Origin: Campylobacter avium LMG 24591
GTDB taxonomy: Bacteria; Campylobacterota; Campylobacteria; Campylobacterales; Campylobacteraceae
Assembly (NCBI RefSeq): GCF_002238335.1
Contig: NZ_CP022347.1
Coordinates: 806,001 to 870,000, forward strand
DNA: 64,000 nucleotides
Reading direction: 5' to 3'
Shown: in pieces, positions 6,962-16,064 of the stretch
Layout: each line of letters starts with the position of its first letter
How positions within the stretch are numbered: position 1 is the first letter of the stretch
Made by a program: the position numbers and the translations under genes
The notes under the pieces: generated by a model
Told to the model about the DNA's origin: nothing
The model's database searches: none
What the model saw: the letters and a program-made list of their open reading frames with translations, nothing else

Positions 6962-9593
6962 GATTAAAAGAATTCATCTTTTTTCAAAATTAAATAAAAC
7001 TTCTTATCAGTCCTTAGAAAGTGCTACTATTTTATGTAAAACAAGGGGCAATCCTTATGTTGAAATAGTGCATTTTATAAATCAGATAATAATGAGCGAA
7101 AATACCGATTTTCACCAAATAATCTCTCATTTTGAGCTTGATTTTTCTGTTTTATCTAAGGATCTTATTAAATATTTAGATAGCTTACCAAGAGGTGCTT
7201 CTAGCATACAAAATTTCTCAAATGATATAGAGCTTCTTATACAAGAAGCTTGGATCTTTTCTTCTATAGTCTTTGCTGTGGATAAGATTAGAACAGGACA
7301 TATTTTACTAGCCTTAAAGCAAAATAAAAACCTCTCATCAAGGCTTGAAAATATGAGTGAGGAATTTATCAAGATAAATGCTGATTTATTGCAGGAAAAT
7401 TTTTTAAATATAACAAAGGATAGTATAGAAGCTAATCAAGATGAAAAAAGCTCAAAGCTTTCTACAGGACAGGCTGATAAGCTTTTAAATGATAAGGGTC
7501 TAAGCGATGCTTTAAGTCTTTATACTCTTGATTTAACACAAAGAGCAAAAGAAGGCAAGATAGATGAGATAGTAGGCAGAGATGAAGAGATAAGAAAGAT
7601 GATAGATATCTTAATGCGAAGAAGGCAAAATAATCCTATCCTAACAGGAGAGGCAGGAGTTGGAAAAACAGCTCTTGTGGAGGGTTTAGCTGTGAAACTT
7701 GCAAAAGATGAAGTGCCTAGCTTTTTAAAGGGCTTTAAGCTTTTAAGTCTGGATATGACCTTACTTCAGGCCGGTGCTAGTATGAAAGGAGAATTTGAAG
7801 AAAGGTTTAAAAATCTTATACAAAGCATTCAAAATTCAGATTCTAAAATCATACTTTTTATAGATGAGGCACATTCTTTAATCGGTGCTGGGGGTAGTGC
7901 AGGGCAAAATGACGCTGCTAATATCTTAAAACCAGCACTTGCAAGAGGAGAATTAAGATGTATAGCTGCTACTACTTGGCAAGAATATACTAAGTATTTT
8001 GAAAAAGATCCAGCCCTTTCAAGACGTTTTCAAAATATAGCTGTAGATGAGCCAGATGATGAAAAATGCATACAGATGATGAGAAAAATGACCTCTTCTT
8101 TGCAAGATTTTCATAAAGTTAGTATAAGTAATGAGGCTATAATAGCAAGTGTTAAGCTTACAAGGAGGTATTTACCAACTAGAAAGCTACCTGATAAGGC
8201 TATGAGTATCTTAGATACAGCTTGTGCTAGAGTGGCACTTTCGCAATCTTCCTTGCCTAGCAATATAGAAAATCTTATAAAAGAGATAGAGGCTAAAAGC
8301 TTAGAGCTTGAACTTTTGCAAAGAGAGGAAAAAGAGGGCTTTAAGCACAGTGAAGCTATAGAAAAAATAAAAGAGGATATAAAAAATTTAGAAAGTAAAA
8401 AGGCAAAGTTAGAGGATAAATTTGTTAAGGAAAATGAGCTTGTTGCTAAATATAAGAGCCTAAGAGAAAAAATTTTAGCAGATGAAAAAGAAGACTTAAG
8501 CTCTAAAGAAGAGCTTAAAGAAATTTTAAAAGATTTATACTCCTTGCAAGAAGATGATCCTATGGTGCTTCCTTTTGTAGATGAACAAGCCATAGCCCTT
8601 GTAATATCGGAATACACAGGAATTCCACTAGGCAGGATGTTAAATACTGAGCTTAAAAATATCTTAAATTTAAAAGAAGAGCTTTGCAAGAATGTTATAG
8701 GGCAAGATCATAGCCTAGAGCTAATAGCTAAAAGAATTATCACATCAAGAGCTAAATTATCAGATGAGAGCAAACCTCAAGCTATCTTTATGTTAGCTGG
8801 ACCTTCTGGGGTTGGTAAAACTCAAACTGCTTTAAGTATAGCAGAACTTGTTTATGGTAGCGAAAATAACATCATAACTATAAATATGAGTGAATTCCAA
8901 GAAGCACACACGGTATCTAGCTTAAAAGGAGCACCTCCGGGCTATGTTGGGTATTCAGAGGGTGGAATTTTAACAGAGGCTGTTAGGAAAAAGCCTTATA
9001 GCGTTATCTTGCTTGATGAGATAGAAAAGGCACATAAGGATGTGCATGAGCTTTTCTTTCAAGTCTTTGATAAGGGTAGGATGGAAGATGGTGCTGGTAA
9101 GCTTGTGGATTTTAGAAATACCATTATCATACTTACTACAAATGTAGGAGATGAGGAAATTTTTAATCTTTGCGAGGACGAAAATAATTACCCAAGTGCA
9201 GAAATTTTAGAAAGAGCTATAAGAGAACCTATGCAAAAGGTTTTTCCACCAGCTTTGCTTGGTAGGCTTGTTGTAGTGCCTTATTATCCACTATCAAAAA
9301 AGAATTTATATAAGATAATAGATTTAAAACTTAAAAAGATACAAGATAGGATACGCCAAAATTACAAGGCAGAGCTAAGCTATAATGACAGTCTAAAAGA
9401 TGAGCTTATATCAAGGTGTGATAACTCAGCCTTTGGTGCTAGAATGATAGATAGCATTATAAATAATGAGCTTTTGCCAGATCTTAGTATGAACTTTTTA
9501 AATAGCGTTATGCAAAATAAAAAGATAAGTAAGCTTAGTATAAGCGCGAGCGATTCTAAGTTTGAGTATGTATTTGAGTATAAGGAGGATTAA
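6954..9593 (+). CDS. tssH: TssH/ClpV, AAA+ ATPase that recycles the T6SS sheath
   Basis: ClpV unfolds contracted TssB/TssC sheath so that it can be reused. The 879 residues comprise a ClpV-type N-terminal domain (1-150; KLNKTSYQSLESATILCKTRGNPYVEIVH), a first ATPase domain (Walker A GEAGVGKT at about 232, Walker B LFIDEAH at about 301), a coiled-coil middle domain (about 443-507), and a second ATPase domain (Walker A GPSGVGKT at about 616, Walker B LLDEIEKAH at about 685). The N-terminal sequence and operon position separate it from housekeeping ClpB. All motifs are intact. To my knowledge the C. jejuni T6SS lacks this gene, so its presence is notable. Confidence 0.95.
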   Translation: MAKIKRIHLFSKLNKTSYQSLESATILCKTRGNPYVEIVHFINQIIMSENTDFHQIISHFELDFSVLSKDLIKYLDSLPRGASSIQNFSNDIELLIQEAWIFSSIVFAVDKIRTGHILLALKQNKNLSSRLENMSEEFIKINADLLQENFLNITKDSIEANQDEKSSKLSTGQADKLLNDKGLSDALSLYTLDLTQRAKEGKIDEIVGRDEEIRKMIDILMRRRQNNPILTGEAGVGKTALVEGLAVKLAKDEVPSFLKGFKLLSLDMTLLQAGASMKGEFEERFKNLIQSIQNSDSKIILFIDEAHSLIGAGGSAGQNDAANILKPALARGELRCIAATTWQEYTKYFEKDPALSRRFQNIAVDEPDDEKCIQMMRKMTSSLQDFHKVSISNEAIIASVKLTRRYLPTRKLPDKAMSILDTACARVALSQSSLPSNIENLIKEIEAKSLELELLQREEKEGFKHSEAIEKIKEDIKNLESKKAKLEDKFVKENELVAKYKSLREKILADEKEDLSSKEELKEILKDLYSLQEDDPMVLPFVDEQAIALVISEYTGIPLGRMLNTELKNILNLKEELCKNVIGQDHSLELIAKRIITSRAKLSDESKPQAIFMLAGPSGVGKTQTALSIAELVYGSENNIITINMSEFQEAHTVSSLKGAPPGYVGYSEGGILTEAVRKKPYSVILLDEIEKAHKDVHELFFQVFDKGRMEDGAGKLVDFRNTIIILTTNVGDEEIFNLCEDENNYPSAEILERAIREPMQKVFPPALLGRLVVVPYYPLSKKNLYKIIDLKLKKIQDRIRQNYKAELSYNDSLKDELISRCDNSAFGARMIDSIINNELLPDLSMNFLNSVMQNKKISKLSISASDSKFEYVFEYKED

Positions 9594-9884
9594 ATGCCAA
9601 TGCCAGTTGCTACCCTAACATCTATGTCAGCTACAGCAGATATAGTAAGTGCACCGGGTTATGTAAAGTCTATATACAAGGGTATGCCTGTAAGTTGCGT
9701 AGGAGATAGCGTTAGCGGAGCGAATATAGTTGGAGTTATATCAAGCACAAGTGCTATAAATAAGCTTTATGGCGGAAAACCAGTGGCAGTGCTTACAAGT
9801 ATGATAACAGGAAGTAATCCTATAACAGGTGTGCCACTTTCAATGCCAGTAGCTCAGTCAATGGTGCTTACAACTTTAAAATAG
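9594..9884 (+). CDS. PAAR-domain protein, tip of the VgrG spike
   Basis: PAAR proteins form the sharp cone that caps the VgrG trimer. This 96-residue protein is a bare PAAR domain without extension: MPMPVATLTSMS, then GMPVSCVGDSV and a second half ending GVPLSMPVAQSMV, matching the glycine, proline and aspartate spacing of the fold. It starts directly after the tssH stop with AAGGAGG as ribosome site and lies 8 bases before vgrG, the usual pairing. No effector domain is fused, so it is probably structural only. Confidence 0.85.
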   Translation: MPMPVATLTSMSATADIVSAPGYVKSIYKGMPVSCVGDSVSGANIVGVISSTSAINKLYGGKPVAVLTSMITGSNPITGVPLSMPVAQSMVLTTLK

Positions 9885-9892
9885 GTAAAAAT

Positions 9893-12646
9893 ATGAATGC
9901 TGATAACATAGAAATAAAAGTATCATTTAAAAGCGATACTAGCTTAGATGATTTTATGATAGCTCATAAATTTGAGGCAAAGGAAAGTATATCTAGTGAG
10001 TATGAGTACAAAGTCTTTGTTTTATTAAAAAATGACAAAACTTATGATGATTTGCTTAATTTTAAACAAAAAGACATAGAGATAAACATAAGTCACATAA
10101 AGGATGGCAAGACAAAAAATAAGAAATTTTTTGGCATCTTAAGTGCAATGAGAAATAAGGGCTTTTTGAAATTTAACTCCCTTGGAAATGAGGAGATAAA
10201 AGCTTATGCTTATGAATTTGATGTAAGGCCTAAGGCTATCTTACAAGGTTTGGAGCTAAAAACTAGAGAATTTAAGGATAAAGATTTTGATTATATTGTA
10301 AAGGCATTATTTGTAGAGCAAAATATAAGCCCTTCTCTTAGGGATAAAGAATATTTTAATAACACACATAAAATCATATATCAGCAACAACAAGAAAGCA
10401 ATTTAAGCTATGTTAAGAAACTTTTAAGGTTATACGGGCTTAATTATTATTACAAAGAAAATTCTATAGAACTAAGCACGGGTTTAAGTTTTTTGGGCAA
10501 AACTATAAATTCAAATGAGATCTTGGGTTTAAACTCTTTAAGTCTAACTGATAGCTTTTTAGAAATAAAAGATGATAGAAGATACGCTCTTCAATATGTA
10601 GCAGACAATAACTTTGAAAAAGATATAAATGACTTTTTCACAAAGAATATAAATAAAATGATTAGAACAAAGAGCAAGATTTATGCAAACTGTGCTGATA
10701 TAGAATTAGATCTTACAAGCATTGTAAAATTTTCTAAGGAAAATTTTTCTCAAGATATAGAAGCTAGAGTCTGTGCCTTTAACTTATTTGTTAGCAAAAA
10801 GATAAGCGAAGATAATGTACTTGGCATAGATAATACAAATGAGATAAATATAGACTTTGTAGCCTTTAAAAAAGAAGATGTAAATTATTATGGCTATATA
10901 GATAGTGCTAATGATGAAGCCTTAAATACTGTGCGAAACGTAAATGCTAAAAATTTTAATCCTAGCCTAGCCTTAAATACTGTGCGAAGCGTAAATACTA
11001 AAAATTTTAATCCTAGCCTAGCCTTAAATACAGAGTTAAAAACTGCCGCTCTTAACAATACAGAGCTTAATGCAAGTTCGTTTATACAAAAAGCTTATGT
11101 TTCAAATGTGAGCAACACTAATAATAAAACTTACAATACTTTTGAAGCAAAGCTTTTAGATGGCACAAGCACTACTATAACAGTTTATATAACAAGTGCT
11201 ATTGGTGGTCTAACAAGCACTTTTTTTAGAAGGCCTAAAGTAAATGATGTTGTGCTAGTTATGAAGGCAGGCTCTGAGTGGTTTTTACACTCTTATTTAT
11301 TAGAGGAAAAAGAATCAACTTTGGATAGAAGTAAGCAAGCTAGTATTTTTAAAGAATCTACCAATCAAGAAAATGAATTACTTGATGATTTATTAGACCA
11401 GCTTTTCTTATCTTATGAGTACAAGATAGAAAAAGATAGTGCTAACGATAAATTTACCAGAAATGGTAGTTACATAGGGATAGGCAAAAACTATGCTTTT
11501 GACAAGACTATAGAATATTGGAATAAAAGATCTATGAAAGAAAGAAAAGAAAGCATGTATAATGATATACTAGGAACTTCAGATTCTTTGAGTCTTAGTG
11601 ATAATTTTGATATAAAAAAAGATCAAAATTTCACACCAAGCTATCAAATAGTCTTAGACACAGCCGGTAGTATAAATTTAGACGCCGATGAACATATTTT
11701 CGCACATAGTGGCAAAGATATGTATCTAGCTGCTAATGATCTTTTTGTAACCACAGAAAATACCATAGAGATAAAATCACCAAAAAGCATAGTATTTAGA
11801 GTGGGTAAAAATTCTATAGAGATAACAGAGGCTGGAATTCATCTAAATGCTACGCATCATTCTTCTTCTGTTTTTAATAGTTCCTTATCTATAGAACCTG
11901 TAGATGGTGTAAGTATAGAAGGGCCTGATATATCAGCTAGAGCTGATTTTAATCTAGATTTAAATGGAAATGGCTCAAGTTTATATCTTGGTTGTGCTTA
12001 TGCTAAAATGCACTCTCATAATATAAGATTTACCTCGCCTAGTTCTCTTGTGAAAGTTTCTGAGTCCTTAAGTAGAACAGTTGATTTATCTTTTAAGATA
12101 AATGATATAAAAAAAGGACAGAGTAAAGCAGAACCTTATTATGATGATGTTTATAAGTTAAAATATTTAAAAGCATTTGGAAGCATTCTATATAAATTAT
12201 TTGTTTTGAAAAAGGTAAAGTCTGAAAATATTATAGATCTAATAAATTATATGTTTGCACTTGAAATAGAAGTAAATTCTTTTATATTAAAGATTATGAA
12301 ATTAAAAAAGAAAAACGTAGATGATGCTGAAACAGCCTTAGCAGCTTCTATAGCAGCTAAACAAGCTACAATAGCGTTGGCATCTATTATCTATATGCTA
12401 TATAAAGCTATAAAAAAAGAACCTCTTGCTTCCTTTAGAAAAACATCTATGTCCTTAAGTGGTCCAAATACTGAACTTAATACTGGACTTATTAAATTTG
12501 AGTATGTTAAAAACGATGAGACAGCAGGTATCGAGATTGGCATTGAGCCTGATATAGCTAAAGATATTTTTAAAAGTTCTGTGAAAGTAGCTCGTGATAT
12601 AATAGATACTTGTTTTGATATTGTTTCTTCAGTTGAAACAAAATAA
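9893..12646 (+). CDS. vgrG: VgrG (TssI) spike protein with long C-terminal extension
   Basis: VgrG trimers form the puncturing spike. At 917 residues it is much longer than the usual 600-700. Domains in order: gp27-like region (about 1-335), a linker with two copies of a 17-residue repeat (about 342-378), a gp5-type OB fold (about 400-465, with RRPKVNDVVLVMK), an unusual inserted segment (about 480-585), a beta-helix stalk (about 590-720, with INLDADEHIFAHSGKDMYL), and an unrecognised, mostly helical tail (about 735-917). The tail includes a hydrophobic helix near 812-836 (ALAASIAAKQATIALASIIY). I infer that it is a fused effector or cargo-binding region; no known toxin motif is visible. Confidence 0.9.
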   Translation: MNADNIEIKVSFKSDTSLDDFMIAHKFEAKESISSEYEYKVFVLLKNDKTYDDLLNFKQKDIEINISHIKDGKTKNKKFFGILSAMRNKGFLKFNSLGNEEIKAYAYEFDVRPKAILQGLELKTREFKDKDFDYIVKALFVEQNISPSLRDKEYFNNTHKIIYQQQQESNLSYVKKLLRLYGLNYYYKENSIELSTGLSFLGKTINSNEILGLNSLSLTDSFLEIKDDRRYALQYVADNNFEKDINDFFTKNINKMIRTKSKIYANCADIELDLTSIVKFSKENFSQDIEARVCAFNLFVSKKISEDNVLGIDNTNEINIDFVAFKKEDVNYYGYIDSANDEALNTVRNVNAKNFNPSLALNTVRSVNTKNFNPSLALNTELKTAALNNTELNASSFIQKAYVSNVSNTNNKTYNTFEAKLLDGTSTTITVYITSAIGGLTSTFFRRPKVNDVVLVMKAGSEWFLHSYLLEEKESTLDRSKQASIFKESTNQENELLDDLLDQLFLSYEYKIEKDSANDKFTRNGSYIGIGKNYAFDKTIEYWNKRSMKERKESMYNDILGTSDSLSLSDNFDIKKDQNFTPSYQIVLDTAGSINLDADEHIFAHSGKDMYLAANDLFVTTENTIEIKSPKSIVFRVGKNSIEITEAGIHLNATHHSSSVFNSSLSIEPVDGVSIEGPDISARADFNLDLNGNGSSLYLGCAYAKMHSHNIRFTSPSSLVKVSESLSRTVDLSFKINDIKKGQSKAEPYYDDVYKLKYLKAFGSILYKLFVLKKVKSENIIDLINYMFALEIEVNSFILKIMKLKKKNVDDAETALAASIAAKQATIALASIIYMLYKAIKKEPLASFRKTSMSLSGPNTELNTGLIKFEYVKNDETAGIEIGIEPDIAKDIFKSSVKVARDIIDTCFDIVSSVETK
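10918..11031 (+). repeat. 51-bp tandem repeat inside vgrG
   Basis: Two complete 51-base copies (10918-10968 and 10969-11019) differ at only two positions, and a partial third copy runs from 11020 to 11031. The unit encodes 17 residues, ALNTVRxVNxKNFNPSL in phase, so copy-number change would keep the frame. It falls in the linker between the gp27-like domain and the OB fold. The near-identity points to recent duplication. Confidence 0.95.
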
Positions 12647-12659
12647 AAGGATTGATAAT

Positions 12660-13043
12660 ATGTTAGTTGTAATAAAAAAGAAAGTTAAAGATAATGATGA
12701 AGCTTCAAATAGATTATTACAAATGGCTGCTGGCTATGCAAGTGCATCTATAGCTATTACTGCCTTATCTCCTATGATATTTGCAGCATTTAGAAAAAAG
12801 ATTGAAAATTATGTAGGAGGCAATACTACATCTGTGAGTGAAACTAGCCAATCATTACAAGCAGACAGACAAGTAGGAGAAGACCGTAGTCAATCTCTTA
12901 GAAGACAATCCACCAACGGTAGCAATTCAGGGCAAAATTTAGCAGATAGTGGATCAGCTGTCCAACAAGCAGAACAAATAGTTACAGGCACTGAAGGTGC
13001 CAATATCAGGGTTCGCAGATTAGATGTAGAAACTAATAATTAG
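12660..13043 (+). CDS. Small one-helix orphan protein in the T6SS operon
   Basis: I do not recognise this 127-residue protein. The ATG at 12660 is chosen because AGGA lies 8 bases upstream; a longer frame opening at 12615 would overlap vgrG and has no ribosome site. Residues 1-15 are basic (VIKKKVK). About residues 19-45 form one hydrophobic stretch (LLQMAAGYASASIAITALSPMIF), and the remainder is hydrophilic and rich in serine, glutamine and asparagine, with no fold apparent. It lies 13 bases after vgrG. By position it could be a VgrG-linked effector, an immunity protein or a loading factor. None of these is shown by sequence. Confidence 0.65.
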   Translation: MLVVIKKKVKDNDEASNRLLQMAAGYASASIAITALSPMIFAAFRKKIENYVGGNTTSVSETSQSLQADRQVGEDRSQSLRRQSTNGSNSGQNLADSGSAVQQAEQIVTGTEGANIRVRRLDVETNN

Positions 13044-13055
13044 AAAGAGTAACAA

Positions 13056-14204
13056 ATGTCAGATAAATTAGAATGGAAAGATAAACATATCATATTTTTT
13101 AAGCACAGTGGTTTAAAGGATATGATAGAACAAGAGGGCTATGTTTTAGATGAGAACTTAGAAGAATTAGCAAAGCAAAGCAATGATGATGTTTTTGTTT
13201 TTTTGGAGCTTTTAGAGAAAAATAAACTTTTTAAGCAAGCTTGTGATTTCTTAGTTTATGCCCTACATAAAAGAGTGATGATATGGTGGCTTTATAGCTG
13301 CGAATTAGAGCTTTTAAAAGAACTCAAAGAGCTTGAGCTTAAAGAAAGTAAAGATAAAAAAGATAATTCCTTTGCTATGCCGCAGTGGTTTGATGAGCTT
13401 ATTGCAAAGGCAAAGGAAAATGCAAAAGAGGCACAAAAAGAATTTGAGAAAAAACAAGGCGAGTTAGAAGCAGAGATAGAAAAGTTAAAGGCTAGACATA
13501 AGGAGCTAGAAGCACAGGTAGAGCCTGAAATTCTAGCTGAGTTTAACTTTATAAAAGAAAATATATATAAAGAGATAGAAAAAGAAACAGGAATTTATCT
13601 TCCAAAATATCAAGAAGAACTCATTGAAAAGGCTAAAAATCCAGTCTTTGAGGATGAGTATGAAAATAGTGATTTAAAAAAAGAGATGGATAAATTAAAA
13701 GCAAAACTAGATGAAAATAAAAAAGAGATAGAGGAACAACTTGAGCTTTATTTTCCAAAAAAAGATGAAGCTAAACACAAAGCAAGGATAAATAATGCTT
13801 TAAATTCCATATATGCTTGGATAGTATCTCCAGATGAGGAAAATAGCAAAAAGGTTTTTGAAAGTGCAAGTGGCATAGAAGGCGATGCTGAGGGACTTTT
13901 AGCCTTAAGCACTTTTTATGCTTATGGAAATTTAAATTTACAAGGTGAGCTTTTTGTAAAAGCTCCAAATGCATTAGTTTCAAACACAGCAAAGGCAGCC
14001 TTGGTTAAATTATCCTTAGAAAAAGGAGAAAGAAAGCCTAAGCAAAGATATGAGTTATTTTTTAAAATGGGACTTGATATAGCTTATGGTAAGGATAATT
14101 GGGAAGAAAGTTTAAGTAAAGATAAGGCACCGCATGAGCTTATCTTAATGCAAGAAAGAAAGGAAGTTAAAAATACACGCTTTAGAGGAGATGAGGATGA
14201 ATAA
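13056..14204 (+). CDS. DUF6931-like T6SS accessory protein with coiled-coil insert
   Basis: This 382-residue protein lies in the T6SS operon between the vgrG-linked genes and tssJ. Two parts recall the family I know as DUF6931, which occurs near T6SS PAAR and VgrG genes: an N-terminal block ACDFLVYALHKRVMIWWLYSCE (about residues 68-90) and a C-terminal block IYAWIVSPDEENSKKVFESA followed by ALSTFYAYGNL (about 248-290). Between them, roughly residues 100-240, is a charged, K/E-rich coiled coil not usual for that family. No signal peptide or membrane segment is seen, so it is probably cytoplasmic. A role in effector loading is inference. The family match rests on pattern recognition only. Confidence 0.7.
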   Translation: MSDKLEWKDKHIIFFKHSGLKDMIEQEGYVLDENLEELAKQSNDDVFVFLELLEKNKLFKQACDFLVYALHKRVMIWWLYSCELELLKELKELELKESKDKKDNSFAMPQWFDELIAKAKENAKEAQKEFEKKQGELEAEIEKLKARHKELEAQVEPEILAEFNFIKENIYKEIEKETGIYLPKYQEELIEKAKNPVFEDEYENSDLKKEMDKLKAKLDENKKEIEEQLELYFPKKDEAKHKARINNALNSIYAWIVSPDEENSKKVFESASGIEGDAEGLLALSTFYAYGNLNLQGELFVKAPNALVSNTAKAALVKLSLEKGERKPKQRYELFFKMGLDIAYGKDNWEESLSKDKAPHELILMQERKEVKNTRFRGDEDE

Positions 14205-14700
14205 TACTTTAAAATTTATCTTGCTAACTTTTTTTACCTTACTTTTTTGTGCTTGTTCTAAATACAATATCACTGTTTATTTCTCGCCTGATTTAAAAGA
14301 AGAGTATGGCTATTATCCTAGTTTAGAACTTGATATAGTTGGTGTGAATGAAAGCGAGAAAAGGTGGCTAGAAAATTATAAGATAGATACATATTTTGAG
14401 GTTGATAATCCTTTAAGAAAGAGTTTGGAGCCATACACCATACATTTTTCATCTAATAAAGAACCAGAGCAGTTGTTTTCAGAACATGAAAAACAATGGA
14501 AGGCTTGGAACAAAAAAGGTTTTACAGACTTAATCGTGCTTGTAAATTTACCAGGACTTGATGATAATGCTAGAAAAATTATGAAGTCCATAAAGCCTAC
14601 TGATATAAAGTCTTATTTTCTAAGAAAAACTCATTATTATATAGAACTTAGACCTACAGGGCTTACCTTTATTGATTCAAAGCCATCTTATGATAAGTAA
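14197..14700 (+). CDS. tssJ: TssJ, outer-membrane lipoprotein of the T6SS membrane complex
   Basis: TssJ anchors TssM to the outer membrane. The protein starts with a signal peptide and lipobox (TLLFCAC, lipidated Cys at residue 20 from this start). The mature part begins KYNITVYFSPDL and has the length and beta-rich pattern of TssJ (about 148 residues). The ATG at 14197 is preferred over one at 14191 because GAGGAG at 14185-14190 lies six bases before 14197 but touches 14191. It overlaps the preceding gene by eight bases. Sequence similarity within TssJ is weak, so position carries part of the call. Confidence 0.85.
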   Translation: MNNTLKFILLTFFTLLFCACSKYNITVYFSPDLKEEYGYYPSLELDIVGVNESEKRWLENYKIDTYFEVDNPLRKSLEPYTIHFSSNKEPEQLFSEHEKQWKAWNKKGFTDLIVLVNLPGLDDNARKIMKSIKPTDIKSYFLRKTHYYIELRPTGLTFIDSKPSYDK

Positions 14701-14714
14701 GGAGTGTTAAGATT

Positions 14715-16064
14715 ATGTTTAAAGAATACATACATTGGTCTGATGGGCTTTTTTTACAGCCGCATCATTTTCAACAAATGCAAAATTCTATCTTTGATAA
14801 TAGCAGGGCTTTATTTAGACTTTGTAATTTTTATCATTATGGTTTTATAGACTGTGAGATAAAAGAGGAGCTTTTAGATGACCTTCGTATAGGACTTAGG
14901 AAATTTTCTGCCATTATGCCTAATGGAGTAGAGCTTTCTATGCCGGGTAATGCTGTGTTAAAAAACTGCGATATAGATGTAGATTCCTGCTTAGATAAGG
15001 ATAATTTTTTACTTTATTTAGCTTTGCCTGTGTATAGCGAAAATGAGCCAAATTTAAATTCTAAGATAGAACAAAACAAATTATACAGCACTAAAGAATA
15101 TATAGTAAATGATGAAAATACAGGCAATAATGAAATTTCACTTCTAAAAAGAGTTTATAATGTCAAGTTAAGCACAGATAATAAAGATGAAAACTATATA
15201 TATTTACCTGTTTGTAGGCTTTTTTGGATTTCAAGAAATGTAAATTCGCCTAGGATAGGCATAGATAAGAGGTATTGTCCTCCTTTTTTTGTGATAAGTA
15301 GCGACTGTGTTTTAAAAGAGTATTTACTGGAGCTATTACACCTAATAAGAAAAAAGATCAATCACATCAAAGAGGATTTAAGAAGTTTTGGATATAGCAC
15401 AGAAAGGATTATTGGGGATAATCTTTTTAACACAATGCAGCTTAGATTATTAAATTCCTACGAGCCTTACATATCATCTACGCTTCAAACGGATAAGATA
15501 AGCCCTTTTGAAATGTATTTAAAACTAAGATCTTTTTTGGGCGAGCTTTGTGCTTTATTTCCATTGTCAAACAAAGACGAGGTTTTAGAATATGATCACA
15601 ACAACTTAATGGAAGTTTTTTCTGATTTATTTACCAATATAAGATCGGTGCTGTCTATGGGAGGGTATTTAGACTATATACAATATGACTTTACATTAAA
15701 TGATGATCACTATACAAGTGTTTTTAAGCTAGATGATGTAAAAAATTCAAATGAATTTTATATCTGTATAAATACTAGTTCCAATGTAGATGCGGTTAAG
15801 TTGGCGGTAGAGCAGGGGGATAATTTTAAATTACTAGCAAAAAGTGAGCTTGAAAATAGAACTAGAGGAGTTAAGTTAAAAGAGCTAAGAAACCCACCTA
15901 GATATTTACCCGCTGTAAGAGATGGTTTGTTTTTTAAGATAATACCAAATCAAGCTTGGGATAATATTTGTAAAGAAGCTTGTGCTGTGATAGATTTGCT
16001 ACCTGAAATGTTTGCTGATTTTAAGGCTTCTTTATTTTTTGTTTACAATAAGGAAGAGGAATAA
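14715..16064 (+). CDS. tssK: TssK, baseplate to membrane-complex adaptor
   Basis: TssK trimers connect the baseplate wedge to the TssL/TssM membrane complex. The N-terminus is a textbook match: IHWSDGLFLQPHHFQQMQ, followed by GFIDCEI, then LRKFSAIMPNGVELSMPG. The length of 449 residues is normal. AAGGAG precedes the ATG by about 10 bases. The stop codon shares its last base with the tssL start (TAATG), implying coupled translation. Confidence 0.96.
   Translation: MFKEYIHWSDGLFLQPHHFQQMQNSIFDNSRALFRLCNFYHYGFIDCEIKEELLDDLRIGLRKFSAIMPNGVELSMPGNAVLKNCDIDVDSCLDKDNFLLYLALPVYSENEPNLNSKIEQNKLYSTKEYIVNDENTGNNEISLLKRVYNVKLSTDNKDENYIYLPVCRLFWISRNVNSPRIGIDKRYCPPFFVISSDCVLKEYLLELLHLIRKKINHIKEDLRSFGYSTERIIGDNLFNTMQLRLLNSYEPYISSTLQTDKISPFEMYLKLRSFLGELCALFPLSNKDEVLEYDHNNLMEVFSDLFTNIRSVLSMGGYLDYIQYDFTLNDDHYTSVFKLDDVKNSNEFYICINTSSNVDAVKLAVEQGDNFKLLAKSELENRTRGVKLKELRNPPRYLPAVRDGLFFKIIPNQAWDNICKEACAVIDLLPEMFADFKASLFFVYNKEEE

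Noticed and set aside
8111-8689. 192-residue frame antisense to tssH
   Set aside because: It lies inside a clearly conserved ClpV gene, is Ser/Leu-rich as expected for the complement of a coiled coil, and has no start signal.
9594-9884. PAAR gene as a fused effector
   Set aside because: At 96 residues there is room only for the PAAR domain.
12615-12660. Start of the small T6SS orphan within vgrG
   Set aside because: No ribosome site at 12615; AGGA at 12648-12651 fits the ATG at 12660.
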